DNA of 64,000 nt from WHTI01 sp963756365. Lineage in GTDB: Bacteria; Actinomycetota; CADDZG01; WHSQ01. The position numbers and the translations under genes were made by a program. The notes under the pieces are model-generated. The model saw nothing but the letters and a program-made list of their open reading frames with translations, was not told where the DNA came from and did no database searches. Positions within the stretch are counted from its first letter, which is position 1, and each line of letters starts with the position of its first letter. This document shows positions 46,190 to 54,744 of this stretch, piece by piece. The stretch spans positions 868,001 to 932,000 of the forward strand of contig CAVWNF010000003.1 in assembly GCA_963756365.1 (NCBI GenBank), written 5' to 3'.

Positions 46190-46548
46190 CCGTCACGGAT
46201 ATCGATCGGGGACGGGAGTGGTACTCGCAGTTGTTTGAGTCAGAGCCGGTGTTGGATGAAGACACGGGCGACTTCTATCACGTCGTATGGGCGCTGGGCG
46301 GGGGGTCGCTGTTCGGGATCCACTCCCATCCACGCGAGAACGATCAACCTGGATTCAGCGAGTACCGCACGGGTTTGGACCACATCGCATTCGCTGTTCC
46401 TAGCCGTACCGATCTGGAGACATGGGAGCAGCGCCTTGACGGCCTCGGGATCTCGCACGGTGGGATCGTCGATGCCCCCTACGGCTCTGGGCTCTCCTTC
46501 CACGACCCCGACAATCTACCTCTGGAATTCTTCGCACCCCCTGGGTAG
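46153..46548 (+). CDS. VOC (glyoxalase/dioxygenase-fold) protein
   Basis: A 131-residue vicinal-oxygen-chelate protein. Two beta-alpha-beta-beta-beta units are visible; likely metal ligands are His in LGHVAVTVTD, His in GLDHIAFAVP and Glu in NLPLEFFAPPG. It could be a lactoylglutathione-lyase-like, epimerase or resistance protein; the sequence does not say which. GGAGG lies shortly before ATG 46153, and the gene overlaps the nitrilase 3' end by 37 bp, so it is likely co-expressed with it. Confidence 0.82.
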   Translation: MAEFPSLGHVAVTVTDIDRGREWYSQLFESEPVLDEDTGDFYHVVWALGGGSLFGIHSHPRENDQPGFSEYRTGLDHIAFAVPSRTDLETWEQRLDGLGISHGGIVDAPYGSGLSFHDPDNLPLEFFAPPG

Positions 46549-46599
46549 ACGATCGGGATCTCCCTTTCAACCACTGTGGAGAAGTGCCACCATCGGGGC

Positions 46600-47704
46600 A
46601 TGAGCGAACCCCGTCTTAAGGACATCCTGGGCTTGCCGTTCGTTCCACCCGGACGGGTGGCACGGGCCGCTATCCGGTTGCGCGGGCGCGTCCTTAAGAC
46701 GCATCGCAGCATGGGGCCGCCAGCGGTCCAGGTCCTCGAGGGTCTGTTCGGACTATTCGACAACCGCGTCCTCGGGCTCATGGTGGAGTTGGGGATCCCC
46801 GAGGCTCTCGACATCCCTCGTGACCACATCCAGATCGCGGAGCTCACGGGGGCGAACCCAGAGGCGCTTCAACGCCTCCTCAGGTACGCCGCCGGGCGTG
46901 GCTACTTGGACGAAGGCCGGGACGGGCTGTTCAAGGCCAACGAGGTCACCGAAGTGTTGCGGGCCGATCACCCGAACAGTTGGAGGGGATGGGTGCAGTT
47001 CGCGTCCAGCGATTGGTTCTGGGATGCCTGGCAGGGATCACGCGCCACGTTCGACGTGAGCGGCCGTAGCGGCATGGAGGCATCGACCGGACTGCCGTTC
47101 TTCAGGTTCGTCACCGAGGAGCGGCCCGATGCGGGCGATGCTTTCGACCACGCGATGGAGGCGGGCGCGACGATGCAGGCGCTCGCACTGAGCCACGCGC
47201 TCGACTGGGACAGCATCCAAAACGTCTGCGATGTCGGGGGCGGTAACGGCGCCGCGCTGCGGGTTCTCCTCGCTCGGCACCGGCACCTCGAAGGGGTCCT
47301 GTTCGATCTTCCTGCGGTGGTGGCCAAGAGTCGGGGCGTCCGAGAGGTTGACGGTCGAAGGAGGCGACTTCTTCACCGCCGTCCCGGGTGGTTTTGACCG
47401 CTACCTCATGTTGGCGATCATCCACGACTGGAACGATCAGGAGGCCGAGAGGATCTTGCGCAACGTCTCTGCGGGGATGACTGGGTCGTCCCGGATCTTT
47501 GTGGTCGAGAACGAGCTCGCCGATCGTGCCCGCGGGGAGTTCGTCGAAGCCAGCGATCTCATGATGCTCGTTCTCGGATCTGGTCGCGAGCGGACGAGGC
47601 AGCAGTTCGAACAACTCTTCGAGGCAGCTGGCCTGTCATTACAACGCGTCCACAAGCTCCCTACCGGATTCAGCGCGTTCGAACTCGCCGCCGCAACCGC
47701 CTGA
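46600..47704 (+). CDS. O-methyltransferase, ASMT/caffeate-OMT type
   Basis: About 367 aa. An N-terminal winged-helix dimerisation part (FGLFDNRVLGLMVELGIPEALDIPRDHIQIAELTGANPEALQRLLRYAAGRGYL) is followed by the SAM domain: VCDVGGGNGAALRVLLARH, GVLFDLPAVV, VEGGDFFTAVPGGFDRYLMLAIIHDWNDQEAERIL. It would methylate a hydroxyl of an aromatic or polyketide-like acceptor. A +1 shift near 47341 lies just before ERLTVEGGDFF. CACCAT ends six bases before ATG 46600. Its stop abuts the stop of the convergent large ATPase. Confidence 0.83.
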
Positions 47705-50700
47705 CTATCCGGACGGCTCGGGTTTCGTGTCCGTGATCACCCACCGAGGGCCTGTCTCGTCGAGATATCGGCAGAGGACGCCGGTTGTGATGTTGCGATC
47801 GAGGTGCGCCGAGAAACGGGGAGCATCGGCCGCGATCCGGCTGATGAGGTCTCTGATCCGCGCCGAGACCGCCTTGCGTGCTCGTTCCGTCGGATGGTTC
47901 GAAAAGGTTCTAGAGCGTCCCTGGAGGCCGGCGACGCTTCGCAACTCGGCGAGGAGAGCGTCGCGTTCTGTTCGCAGCCGGGCGCCTCGCTCGAGGTCGT
48001 TGAACTCATCTGCCTCGGCGAGCTCCTTACCGAGATCCGCGAGGCGATCTCGGTAGGAGCGAAGCGCGTCGCCGTCTACGAGGTCTCCGCTCGATCCGGA
48101 CACGTCCTTCGACCCGTAGAGATCCAATACATGAACATCTCTCCCAGGGCGAGAGAGCAGAAGAGCAATGTCGGCGAGGCCCTTGGAGTGAGGTACCGAG
48201 ACACGTTCCCCATCGAACGAGATATCCCACGAGCGGCTCCGACGCAGGAGCGTGCGATCTCCGATCTCGGGTGCGCCGTGTACGGATTCAACCTCCGCTG
48301 CCCACAGTGGGGCGCCGAGTCGGTGGTACATCTCCGCGGCTGCTCTAAGGAGATCGTCGGAGGGGAGTCCGATGGCCATCGACAGGAGCGCGGCAGTGTG
48401 CGCATGGGCGCCCGCGAACGCCACGCAAGCACCGTTGACCCCGCACGTGTCCTTGACGGGTAGCACCTCGTCCAGCAGTTGCTGGCACAGGTCTTGATCC
48501 TCGAGTCCGACCGCCGCAACCGCGAGTTCCCGCATGAAGACAGACCACAGATATGAGCGTTCCGCCGACCATGTTCCCAGATCAAGGACGGTCGTGACGT
48601 GGCGCTTTGCCCCGTCGAGGTCACCGGCACGCGTTAGGAAGCCTGCAGCGACCACGTTCGCGTGGATCGGTGCACCCCGCCAGTGCTCGACCGCCTCCGA
48701 AGCGAAGCGGGCGAGCACGTCCGGGTCGTTGAGCGTCCGGATCAATTCGAGTCTCTGAGACATCCGGACGTTTTGGCTGTCGGGCTCAAGGATGTGATCG
48801 CCTAGCTCGGCAGCGCCTTCGATGAGTTCTTCAGCGCCGTCAAGGTCGCCTCGTATGAGAGCGAGAGCTGCTCGACGAGAGAGTGCGACGTAGCGATGGC
48901 GAGGGCGCCTGAGTTCCTCGAACGACGCAACCGAGGTTTCGAGGGCCTGCAACGCGGCGCCGGAACCACACTCCAACAGGGCGTTAGCCAGGAGGAGGAG
49001 ACCTTCGGCGTGACGCTCGACGTCTCCCGCTCCCTCCGCAGCCCCGACTATGGCGTGAGCGACCTCAACCCGTTCCTCTGCCCGCCCCGGGGTCCACAGG
49101 AGGTCGTGGCGTGCGAGCAGGCACGCGATGAGCGTCTCCGTATCGCCCGCCTCATGACCTAATTCGAGTGCGCGGGCGCTGAGGGGTTCGGCGCGGGGTC
49201 GATCGGACGCGACCGAATGCTGCAGTTCCCTCGCGAGAGCGGCCGTGACCTGGGCCTCGAGGGCGATGTTCGTGCCCCTCACGGCGGTAATCGCAGCTTC
49301 AAGTTCGGCGATCACGTCGTCCCGGCGGGTGGCAAACGTGGCGCCGAGGCGGGTAACAGCAAGGGCGATCCTAGCGAGGTCTTCGACTGCTCCTGCTCTC
49401 ACGGCGATGTCGCGTGCTAAGCGGAGGATCCCCCGGGCCTCGATGGAGGTGCCTGCCTGGCTGAGCGCGTCGGCCTCGACCACAAGGGCGTCGATCAGGG
49501 CGAGGTCGTCGACAGGGACCCCAGCATCGGCGATGCCGGCGCGCCATCGCTTCAGGTGTGCCGCCGCTTCGAGGAAGGCCATCGTCCGCTGATCTGCGCG
49601 AGCCGCAGAGATCGCCCAGAGTCGGGCGCGCTCGGCCGCTCCGAGTGGGATCGCCTCACAGAAATGACGGGCGAGCTCCGCGGCCTTCACCTCGTCCCCG
49701 AGTTCCGATCTGCGCTCGAGCGTCACTCCCAAAGCTAGGTGGTGGGCGACGCGTACCTCTGGAGAGATTGATGCGGCGACCGCCTCCCGATAGAGGTCGT
49801 GTGCGAAGGACAGGGATCCGGCAGCCGTTGCCGTTATCAGGCGCGCCTCCTGAGCGGGTTGCAAGGCGGATTCGACGTCGGCCAGCGGGAGGTCGAGGAC
49901 GTCCACGATCACCGAGCGGTGGATCGATGTCGCCGAGAGGGAGACGGGCTCCAGAACGCGCTTCGTGGCCTCTGGTAGGAGACGTACCCGCCTTGAGATG
50001 GCATCGCGGACCGCTATCGGAAGGCGTGAGGGGTCGTTGGAACCGGAGAGCAAAGCCAACTCGCGGGTGAACACGGGGTGGCCACCTGCGCGGCGATAGA
50101 GATCGTCGACCAAAGTCTCACTCGGGTTGCTGATCACCGACACCACGAATCGAGCCACCTCCTCCCGAGCGAGGCCCTCCAGCTCGATGTGTGTCGCGAT
50201 ACCCGCGAGTTCGGCCAATCGCTCCCGGACTCCCATCTGAAGTTCGTCCTGGCGATAGCTCGCGATGAGACAGATCTTCGCTGGGCCGGGAGATCGTGCG
50301 ATCGACGAAAGGAGAGACACGCTCGATTCATCGGCCCATTGGAGATCGTCGAGGACCACGATGACGAGACCGGACTTGGACGCGGCGTCTAGCCAGCGAC
50401 GGACCCCTTCTCTTAGGACGAGCTGATCTTGGGAGGTTGCGGGACCGCCAGCTTGCTTGCGATCCAACAGCGGACCGAGTTCCTCGGTGAGAGCTCCGTC
50501 GAGGGAGGCTCCGATCTGTTCGGCGATCTGCCCGAGAGCGACCGACCACGGCCAGTAACCAGGGGCTCCGGCTTCGTCGACACCCGTGCCCCAGCCCAGC
50601 AGGGGAGCATCCTTGGTCGCCGTGCGGATCAGCGAGGTCTTGCCGATGCCCGCCTCTCCCGCGAGGAGGATCATCGAGCGTTCCCCAGAGCGGGCGAGAT

Positions 50701-50800
50701 CGAGTGATGCTCGGATCCTGGCGAGGGGTTCTTCTCGCCCGATCAGGCGCTCCTCGGTGATCGGTCCTCCGCTCACTATCTCGCTCCTGGACTCATCCAT
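47705..50800 (-). CDS. 1031-residue AAA/STAND-like ATPase with conserved C-terminal module
   Basis: The N-terminus holds RLIGREEPLARIRASLDLARSGERSMILLAGEAGIGKTSLI (Walker A) and LVIVVLDDLQWADESSVSLL (Walker B), as in LuxR/MalT-family and cyclase-linked ATPases. About 500 residues of helical TPR-like repeats follow. There is no LuxR helix-turn-helix; instead the last 170 residues carry WDISFDGERVSVPHSKGLADIALLLSRPGRDVHVLDL, YRDRLADLGKELAEADEFND and ARKAVSARIRDLISRI, a module common at the ends of actinobacterial ATPases and rarely explained. It diverges from the methyltransferase at 50892 and is unbroken by shifts. Confidence 0.8.
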   Translation of the reverse strand: MDESRSEIVSGGPITEERLIGREEPLARIRASLDLARSGERSMILLAGEAGIGKTSLIRTATKDAPLLGWGTGVDEAGAPGYWPWSVALGQIAEQIGASLDGALTEELGPLLDRKQAGGPATSQDQLVLREGVRRWLDAASKSGLVIVVLDDLQWADESSVSLLSSIARSPGPAKICLIASYRQDELQMGVRERLAELAGIATHIELEGLAREEVARFVVSVISNPSETLVDDLYRRAGGHPVFTRELALLSGSNDPSRLPIAVRDAISRRVRLLPEATKRVLEPVSLSATSIHRSVIVDVLDLPLADVESALQPAQEARLITATAAGSLSFAHDLYREAVAASISPEVRVAHHLALGVTLERRSELGDEVKAAELARHFCEAIPLGAAERARLWAISAARADQRTMAFLEAAAHLKRWRAGIADAGVPVDDLALIDALVVEADALSQAGTSIEARGILRLARDIAVRAGAVEDLARIALAVTRLGATFATRRDDVIAELEAAITAVRGTNIALEAQVTAALARELQHSVASDRPRAEPLSARALELGHEAGDTETLIACLLARHDLLWTPGRAEERVEVAHAIVGAAEGAGDVERHAEGLLLLANALLECGSGAALQALETSVASFEELRRPRHRYVALSRRAALALIRGDLDGAEELIEGAAELGDHILEPDSQNVRMSQRLELIRTLNDPDVLARFASEAVEHWRGAPIHANVVAAGFLTRAGDLDGAKRHVTTVLDLGTWSAERSYLWSVFMRELAVAAVGLEDQDLCQQLLDEVLPVKDTCGVNGACVAFAGAHAHTAALLSMAIGLPSDDLLRAAAEMYHRLGAPLWAAEVESVHGAPEIGDRTLLRRSRSWDISFDGERVSVPHSKGLADIALLLSRPGRDVHVLDLYGSKDVSGSSGDLVDGDALRSYRDRLADLGKELAEADEFNDLERGARLRTERDALLAELRSVAGLQGRSRTFSNHPTERARKAVSARIRDLISRIAADAPRFSAHLDRNITTGVLCRYLDETGPRWVITDTKPEPSG

Positions 50801-50809
50801 CCTGCGATT

Positions 50810-50849
50810 CGCTAGATGGTTCCTTCCGCGGATGCGCCGGTATCTAGCG
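50810..50849. repeat. inverted repeat in divergent promoter
   Basis: CGCTAGAT (50810-50817) and ATCTAGCG (50842-50849) are perfect inverted copies separated by 24 bp, between the large ATPase and the methyltransferase. The centre-to-centre spacing of about three helical turns suits a dimeric regulator, but no family is identified. Confidence 0.45.
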
Positions 50850-50891
50850 CCTACCTAAGTGGAAAGGGAAAACCGACATAGGAGGCGAGTG

Positions 50892-51745
50892 ATGACATTC
50901 GATCCGATTCAGTATAAGTCGACGACTCGACAGCAGTGGGAGGTAGCGGCCGATGCGTGGCACTCCTGGACAGGCGCTATCGAGGCGTGGCTAGGTGAGT
51001 CGACGCTGCGCATGCTCGACATGGCGGGCGTCCATGAGGGTGCTCGGGTTCTCGATGTGGCTGCCGGCGCGGGTGGCCAGACGGTCGCCGCCGCACGGGC
51101 AGTGGGGGAGGACGGCCACGTCCTGGCGACCGACATCTCCCCGACGATTCTGACCTACGCGGCGAAGGTCGCCGCCGACGCTGGCGTGACCAATATCGAG
51201 ACCGCGCGAACTTGATGGAGAGGCGTTGCACGAACTGCCCGAGGGGTCGTTCGATGCTGCGATCTCGCGTGTTGGGCTCATCTACTTCGCTGATCAGAAG
51301 GGGGCCCTAGAGGGGATCCGCCACGCCTTGAAGGACGGAGGCCGACTCGGAGCGGTCGTCTATACGACCCCAGATCGCAATGGATTCTTCTCGATCCCGG
51401 TGTCCATCATCCGCGAGCCGCGCCGGGCTCCCCGCTCCGGGTCCGGGACTGCCGGGGCCATTCAGCATGGCCACCCCGGAAGTGATCAAGGACAAGTTCG
51501 AGGGCGCCGGCTTCAAGGATGTTGAGATCGAGGTCATCTCCGCTCCCGTGCGGCTCATCTCGGCAGCCGAGTGCCTCCGGTTCGAGCGGGAATCGTTCGG
51601 TGCGCTCCACCAGATGCTCTCTGGTCTCCCCGAGGCCGAGCGCGAGGAGGTCTGGAAGGACATCGAGGTGGCACTCGAGAGGTTCGAGACGGCGGATGGC
51701 TTTGTCGGACCGTGCGAGATGAACGTGATCGCGGCGACGAAGTAG
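50892..51745 (+). CDS. class I SAM-dependent methyltransferase (UbiE-like)
   Basis: About 283 aa. QYKSTTRQQWEVAADAWHSW begins a family of ubiE-like enzymes; motif I is VLDVAAGAGGQTVAAARAVGEDGHVLATDISPTIL, then FDAAISRVGLIYFADQKGALEGIRHALKDGGRLGAVVYT. The substrate is unknown. Two +1 shifts lie near 51210 and 51418. AGGAGG precedes ATG 50892. The leader shares an 18-bp element with panB, and an inverted repeat upstream lies between this gene and the large ATPase, which may be its regulator. Confidence 0.8.
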
Positions 51746-51750
51746 CAGAT

Positions 51751-51797
51751 ATGACAGTCTACTCACTAGGAGAGTAATATCCTCTCCTGGTGAGTAG
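51751..51797 (+). promoter_or_regulatory. promoter with long dyad operator before the haloperoxidase gene
   Basis: CTACTCACTAGGAGAG (51759-51774) and CTCTCCTGGTGAGTAG (51782-51797) form 16-bp arms with 15 pairs plus one T/G, separated by TAATATC. TAATAT (51775-51780) is a good -10, with ATGACA (51751-51756) 18 bp upstream as -35. A dyad centred on the -10 suggests a repressor site; as RNA it could also be a terminator stem for the preceding gene. Confidence 0.6.
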
Positions 51798-51807
51798 CAG
51801 CGGCGAA

Positions 51808-51822
51808 CCCGCCAGAGGCGGG
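51808..51822 (+). promoter_or_regulatory. leader hairpin of the haloperoxidase gene
   Basis: CCCGCC-AGA-GGCGGG forms a perfect six-pair stem with a three-base loop, ending 14 bases before ATG 51837 and just above the ribosome site AAGGAG. It could affect translation. It matches no riboswitch I recognise. Confidence 0.4.
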
Positions 51823-51836
51823 AGAAGGAGAGCAGG

Positions 51837-53216
51837 ATGAGCGGGCAAGCAAAAAGACGGGGCGTAGCGGTGCGCCTGGTCGCGATCGTGGTGGCGGGGG
51901 GTCTTTTCATAGGGGCCGCTCCCGCGCAGGTCGCGAACGAGACGGTTGCCACGGAGAACGTGGCAACCCGGTGGGTCGAGCGAGCGTTCTCGGCGGTGAG
52001 ATCAGGGAGCCCCTCGGTCCACACTGGGACCCCGGGGGCTGGGCGCGTCTACGCGATGACGACCGCGGCCATGTACGACGCGATCAACGGCATCGAGGTC
52101 GCGGACGGCGACTCGACCCGTGACGCTGCACTCGTGGCGGGTTACGGGGGAGCTCCGGTGGGAGGTAGTCACGAGGCCGCGGTCAGCGCGGCGGCGCACG
52201 CAGTGCTGGGGTCTCTCTTCGCCTCGAATCAGACAGCGAAGGATTCGATCGATGCTGCTCACGCCTCCGAACTAGCGCTCCTCGGGTCGGGTGCAGACGT
52301 CGAGGCGGGTCGCACGTGGGGAGAATCGATCGGCAACGAGATCGTCGCACTGAGATCGAGCGACGGAACCCAGGTCGTGGAGTCCAAGCCCGGAGGCAGT
52401 GGAGCGGGCGTCTTCCCAAGGTCCTTCTCGGCGACACAGTTCCGGAACATGACCACCTTCGGGGTCGTCGGGATCACTGACCGATACCTCTCGGACGGCC
52501 CCCCTAAGTTGACGAGCGGTCGCTATCAAAGGGACTTCAACGAGGTCAAGGCGCTCGGGAGCTCGACCGACACCGATCCAGAACGCGTAGCGATCTCTCG
52601 TCAGTGGCTAGCGGAGGGCGGCACCGTCAGGGAGACGGGCCTGTGGTTCAAGGTTGCTCTTGAGATCATCGAGTCTCAAGGAACGGCAGAGTCGCTGCCT
52701 GACACGACACGGTTGCTCTCCCTACTGGGGATGGGCATCGCAGATTCGGTCGTCACCTCGTGGACCGACAAGTACTCGTGGCACTACTGGCGGCCCGGAG
52801 ATGCGATCCGTCTCGCCGACACGGACGGAAACCCAAAGACTGTGGCCGATTCCGCATGGAACCCGCGCGGGGGAACGTGCGCTCCCGGAACGCAACCGTC
52901 ACTCTGTTCGTTCGGCGGCACCCCGGATCACACCTCGGGGACATCGACCTTCGCCGGAGCGGCATCGACGATCCTTGCCGGGTTCTACTGCACCGACAAG
53001 ATCACCTTCTCGTTCGCGGGCGAGCAGCCTCTCGTACCAGCGCGTTCGTACTCATCGTTCAGTCACGCCGCCGAGGAGGCTGGACGCTCGCGGATCTTCG
53101 GCGGGATCCACTTCCAATTCAGCAATGAAGCGGGCCGCGACGCCGGCGACCGTCTCGGAGAGGACATCCTCAAGACGAGGCTCCTGACAGGACAAGGCCA
53201 GAAGGGCTGCGCCTAG
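51837..53216 (+). CDS. secreted vanadium-haloperoxidase/PAP2-family protein
   Basis: A 459-residue protein with a Sec signal (VAIVVAGGLFIGAAPAQVA) and the vanadium haloperoxidase core. KYSWHYWR gives Lys and Arg seven apart; TSGTSTFAGAAST is the Ser-Gly loop; RIFGGIHFQFSNEAGRDAG gives the Arg and the metal-binding His six apart. The loop normally reads SGH; here the acid-base His is Thr, so halide oxidation may be altered or it may act as a phosphatase. AAGGAG precedes ATG 51837. A dyad overlaps its promoter. A large hairpin lies after the stop. Confidence 0.82.
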   Translation: MSGQAKRRGVAVRLVAIVVAGGLFIGAAPAQVANETVATENVATRWVERAFSAVRSGSPSVHTGTPGAGRVYAMTTAAMYDAINGIEVADGDSTRDAALVAGYGGAPVGGSHEAAVSAAAHAVLGSLFASNQTAKDSIDAAHASELALLGSGADVEAGRTWGESIGNEIVALRSSDGTQVVESKPGGSGAGVFPRSFSATQFRNMTTFGVVGITDRYLSDGPPKLTSGRYQRDFNEVKALGSSTDTDPERVAISRQWLAEGGTVRETGLWFKVALEIIESQGTAESLPDTTRLLSLLGMGIADSVVTSWTDKYSWHYWRPGDAIRLADTDGNPKTVADSAWNPRGGTCAPGTQPSLCSFGGTPDHTSGTSTFAGAASTILAGFYCTDKITFSFAGEQPLVPARSYSSFSHAAEEAGRSRIFGGIHFQFSNEAGRDAGDRLGEDILKTRLLTGQGQKGCA

Positions 53217-53226
53217 CTCGGCCGAC

Positions 53227-53275
53227 GTGGGTGGACGCCCGGGGCGAAGAACTTTCGTTCCTGGGGTCCACCCAC
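53227..53275. terminator. bidirectional hairpin between convergent genes
   Basis: GTGGGTGGAC (53227-53236) and GTCCACCCAC (53266-53275) are perfect 10-bp inverted arms around a 29-base loop that holds a smaller CGAA/TTCG hairpin. It lies between the convergent haloperoxidase and reductase genes and lacks a T tract, as common in actinobacteria. Confidence 0.55.
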
Positions 53276-53281
53276 AACCGT

Positions 53282-53857
53282 TCACGCTCGTTCGTAGTGG
53301 AGGTAGACGACCTTCGATCCAAAGGTCCTCGTCTCGACCAGTTGCAGCGGAGAACCCTGGGCGAGGCTCGGAAAGAACGGCGTTCCTCCGCCCGTCACGA
53401 CCGGGTAAACGAAGATCTGGAAAACGTCGATCAGCCCGAGTCTCATCGCCTCCGCAGCGAGGCCAGCCCCGCCGATCGCCACGTCCTTGCCGGTCTGCTG
53501 TTGCAACTCCGCAACCTCTTCGGCGATGCCGGCGCGCGCCAGCCGCGTATTGCCAACAACGTCGTCGAGCGTCCTCGAGAACACCACCTTCGGGAGCGCA
53601 TTCCAGATGTCTGCGAACTCGAGCGCGTAATCGGTCACAGCAGGGTCCTCGTGCGCCGTTTCCCAGTACACCATCGTCTCGTACAGCCGGCGGCCGAGGA
53701 GATGGCCGCCGAGGGCACGCACACGCTCGTTGTGGAACCGGTGTAGTTCCTCATCAGGTTCCGACCAGATGAAGTTGCCGTCGGGGTCGGCGATGTACCC
53801 GTCGGCTGAGATGCCCATCGAATAGATCAGCTTCGCTGAGCTGCTACCGCTCGTCAT
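53282..53857 (-). CDS. dihydrofolate-reductase-like RibD C-domain protein
   Basis: A 191-residue protein of the RibD_C/DHFR superfamily: LIYSMGISADGYIADPDGNFIWSEPDEELHRFHNE, LGGHLLGRRLYETMVYWE, FADIWNALPKVVFSRTL, KDVAIGGAGLAAEAMRLGLIDVFQIFVYPVVTGGGTPFF. These stand-alone actinobacterial members are probable NADPH reductases of unknown substrate rather than housekeeping DHFR. Start ATG 53857 has only weak upstream signals. The cupredoxin gene lies 51 bp upstream on the same strand. Confidence 0.85.
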   Translation of the reverse strand: MTSGSSSAKLIYSMGISADGYIADPDGNFIWSEPDEELHRFHNERVRALGGHLLGRRLYETMVYWETAHEDPAVTDYALEFADIWNALPKVVFSRTLDDVVGNTRLARAGIAEEVAELQQQTGKDVAIGGAGLAAEAMRLGLIDVFQIFVYPVVTGGGTPFFPSLAQGSPLQLVETRTFGSKVVYLHYERA

Positions 53858-53908
53858 CGATACTTCGCACCCCCTCGGCCTTCGGGGCCTGCCCGGTCGC
53901 CAGGCGGA

Positions 53909-54643
53909 TCATTCGACGACCAGGGTGCCCTTCATGTCGTCGTGGCCGGGGACCGCGCAGTAGAACGCGTAGGACCCGGGGGAGACATCGCCAAGCGTGA
54001 CCCGCACGCCCTTGCTGGCGGGGATCTCGGTGTCGATGTCGAGTTCGTCGATCGAGAAGTTGTGCCGGAACGAGTCCTTGTTGTCGATGTGGACAGCGAC
54101 GGTGCCGCTCGATCCTTCGGCAGTATTCGGTGAGAACTCGGCGTCTTCGGCCGTGAGGAGCACGTCGCCCGATCGTGCGGCGACGTCGTCCTGGGTCAGT
54201 GTCGAGAACGCCGAGAGAACGCCGAGGGCCACCATGAGTCCGGCGACCCCCATGACCGCGGTCTTGAGGCCACTCGAGGCGGAGCTTCGTCCCTTGAACA
54301 CCGGGACCGAAACGATGACGGCTACCAAGGCGCTGACTACCATGGCCCATCCCAGGAAGAAGTCGAAGAAAGAATCCGGGTGGGTCAGGCTGTCGACTAC
54401 GAAGGGACCTGAGGTGATCAGGTGAAGCAAGCTGACGATGCCCAGCATCGCGGCGCCAACCTTGATCTTTCCTCGGAGGAGATAGAGACCGACCGCTAGA
54501 AGAACGGCCACCGCGATGAGCGGAGGGATGACCTCACCGCTCAACACCGTCACCAACAGGTTGATGACGATCTGGGCGACCGAGGCCCACACCAATACCC
54601 GCTTGTGAGTCAGCCCCTCGCTAGCCACCTCTGCCGTACTCAT
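53909..54643 (-). CDS. membrane protein with C-terminal cupredoxin domain
   Basis: A 244-residue protein. Five predicted helices (VAQIVINLLVTVLS, LIAVAVLLAVGLYLL, MLGIVSLLHLIT, WAMVVSALVAVIVSV, AVMGVAGLMVALGVLSAF) precede a 90-residue plastocyanin-like domain. Type 1 copper ligands are all visible: His in SFRHNFSIDE, Cys in YAFYCAVPGH, the following His, and Met in HDDMKGTLVVE. It would face the outside and carry electrons or copper. The helix-cupredoxin fusion is uncommon. GGAAGGGAG precedes ATG 54643. Confidence 0.82.
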   Translation of the reverse strand: MSTAEVASEGLTHKRVLVWASVAQIVINLLVTVLSGEVIPPLIAVAVLLAVGLYLLRGKIKVGAAMLGIVSLLHLITSGPFVVDSLTHPDSFFDFFLGWAMVVSALVAVIVSVPVFKGRSSASSGLKTAVMGVAGLMVALGVLSAFSTLTQDDVAARSGDVLLTAEDAEFSPNTAEGSSGTVAVHIDNKDSFRHNFSIDELDIDTEIPASKGVRVTLGDVSPGSYAFYCAVPGHDDMKGTLVVE

Positions 54644-54744
54644 CGTTCGACTCCCTTCCGTCGTCGTCTCGGTCTTGCGATTATCGTTGAGCGCACACCC
54701 GAAACCGATGATTTGGTGTTCCGCGGCTCCGGTAGGCTCGAAGC

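Noticed and set aside
51759..51797. The dyad before the haloperoxidase gene as a simple terminator
   Set aside because: It lacks a T tract and its centre coincides with a good -10 at correct spacing from a -35, so an operator is the better reading, though terminator function is not excluded.
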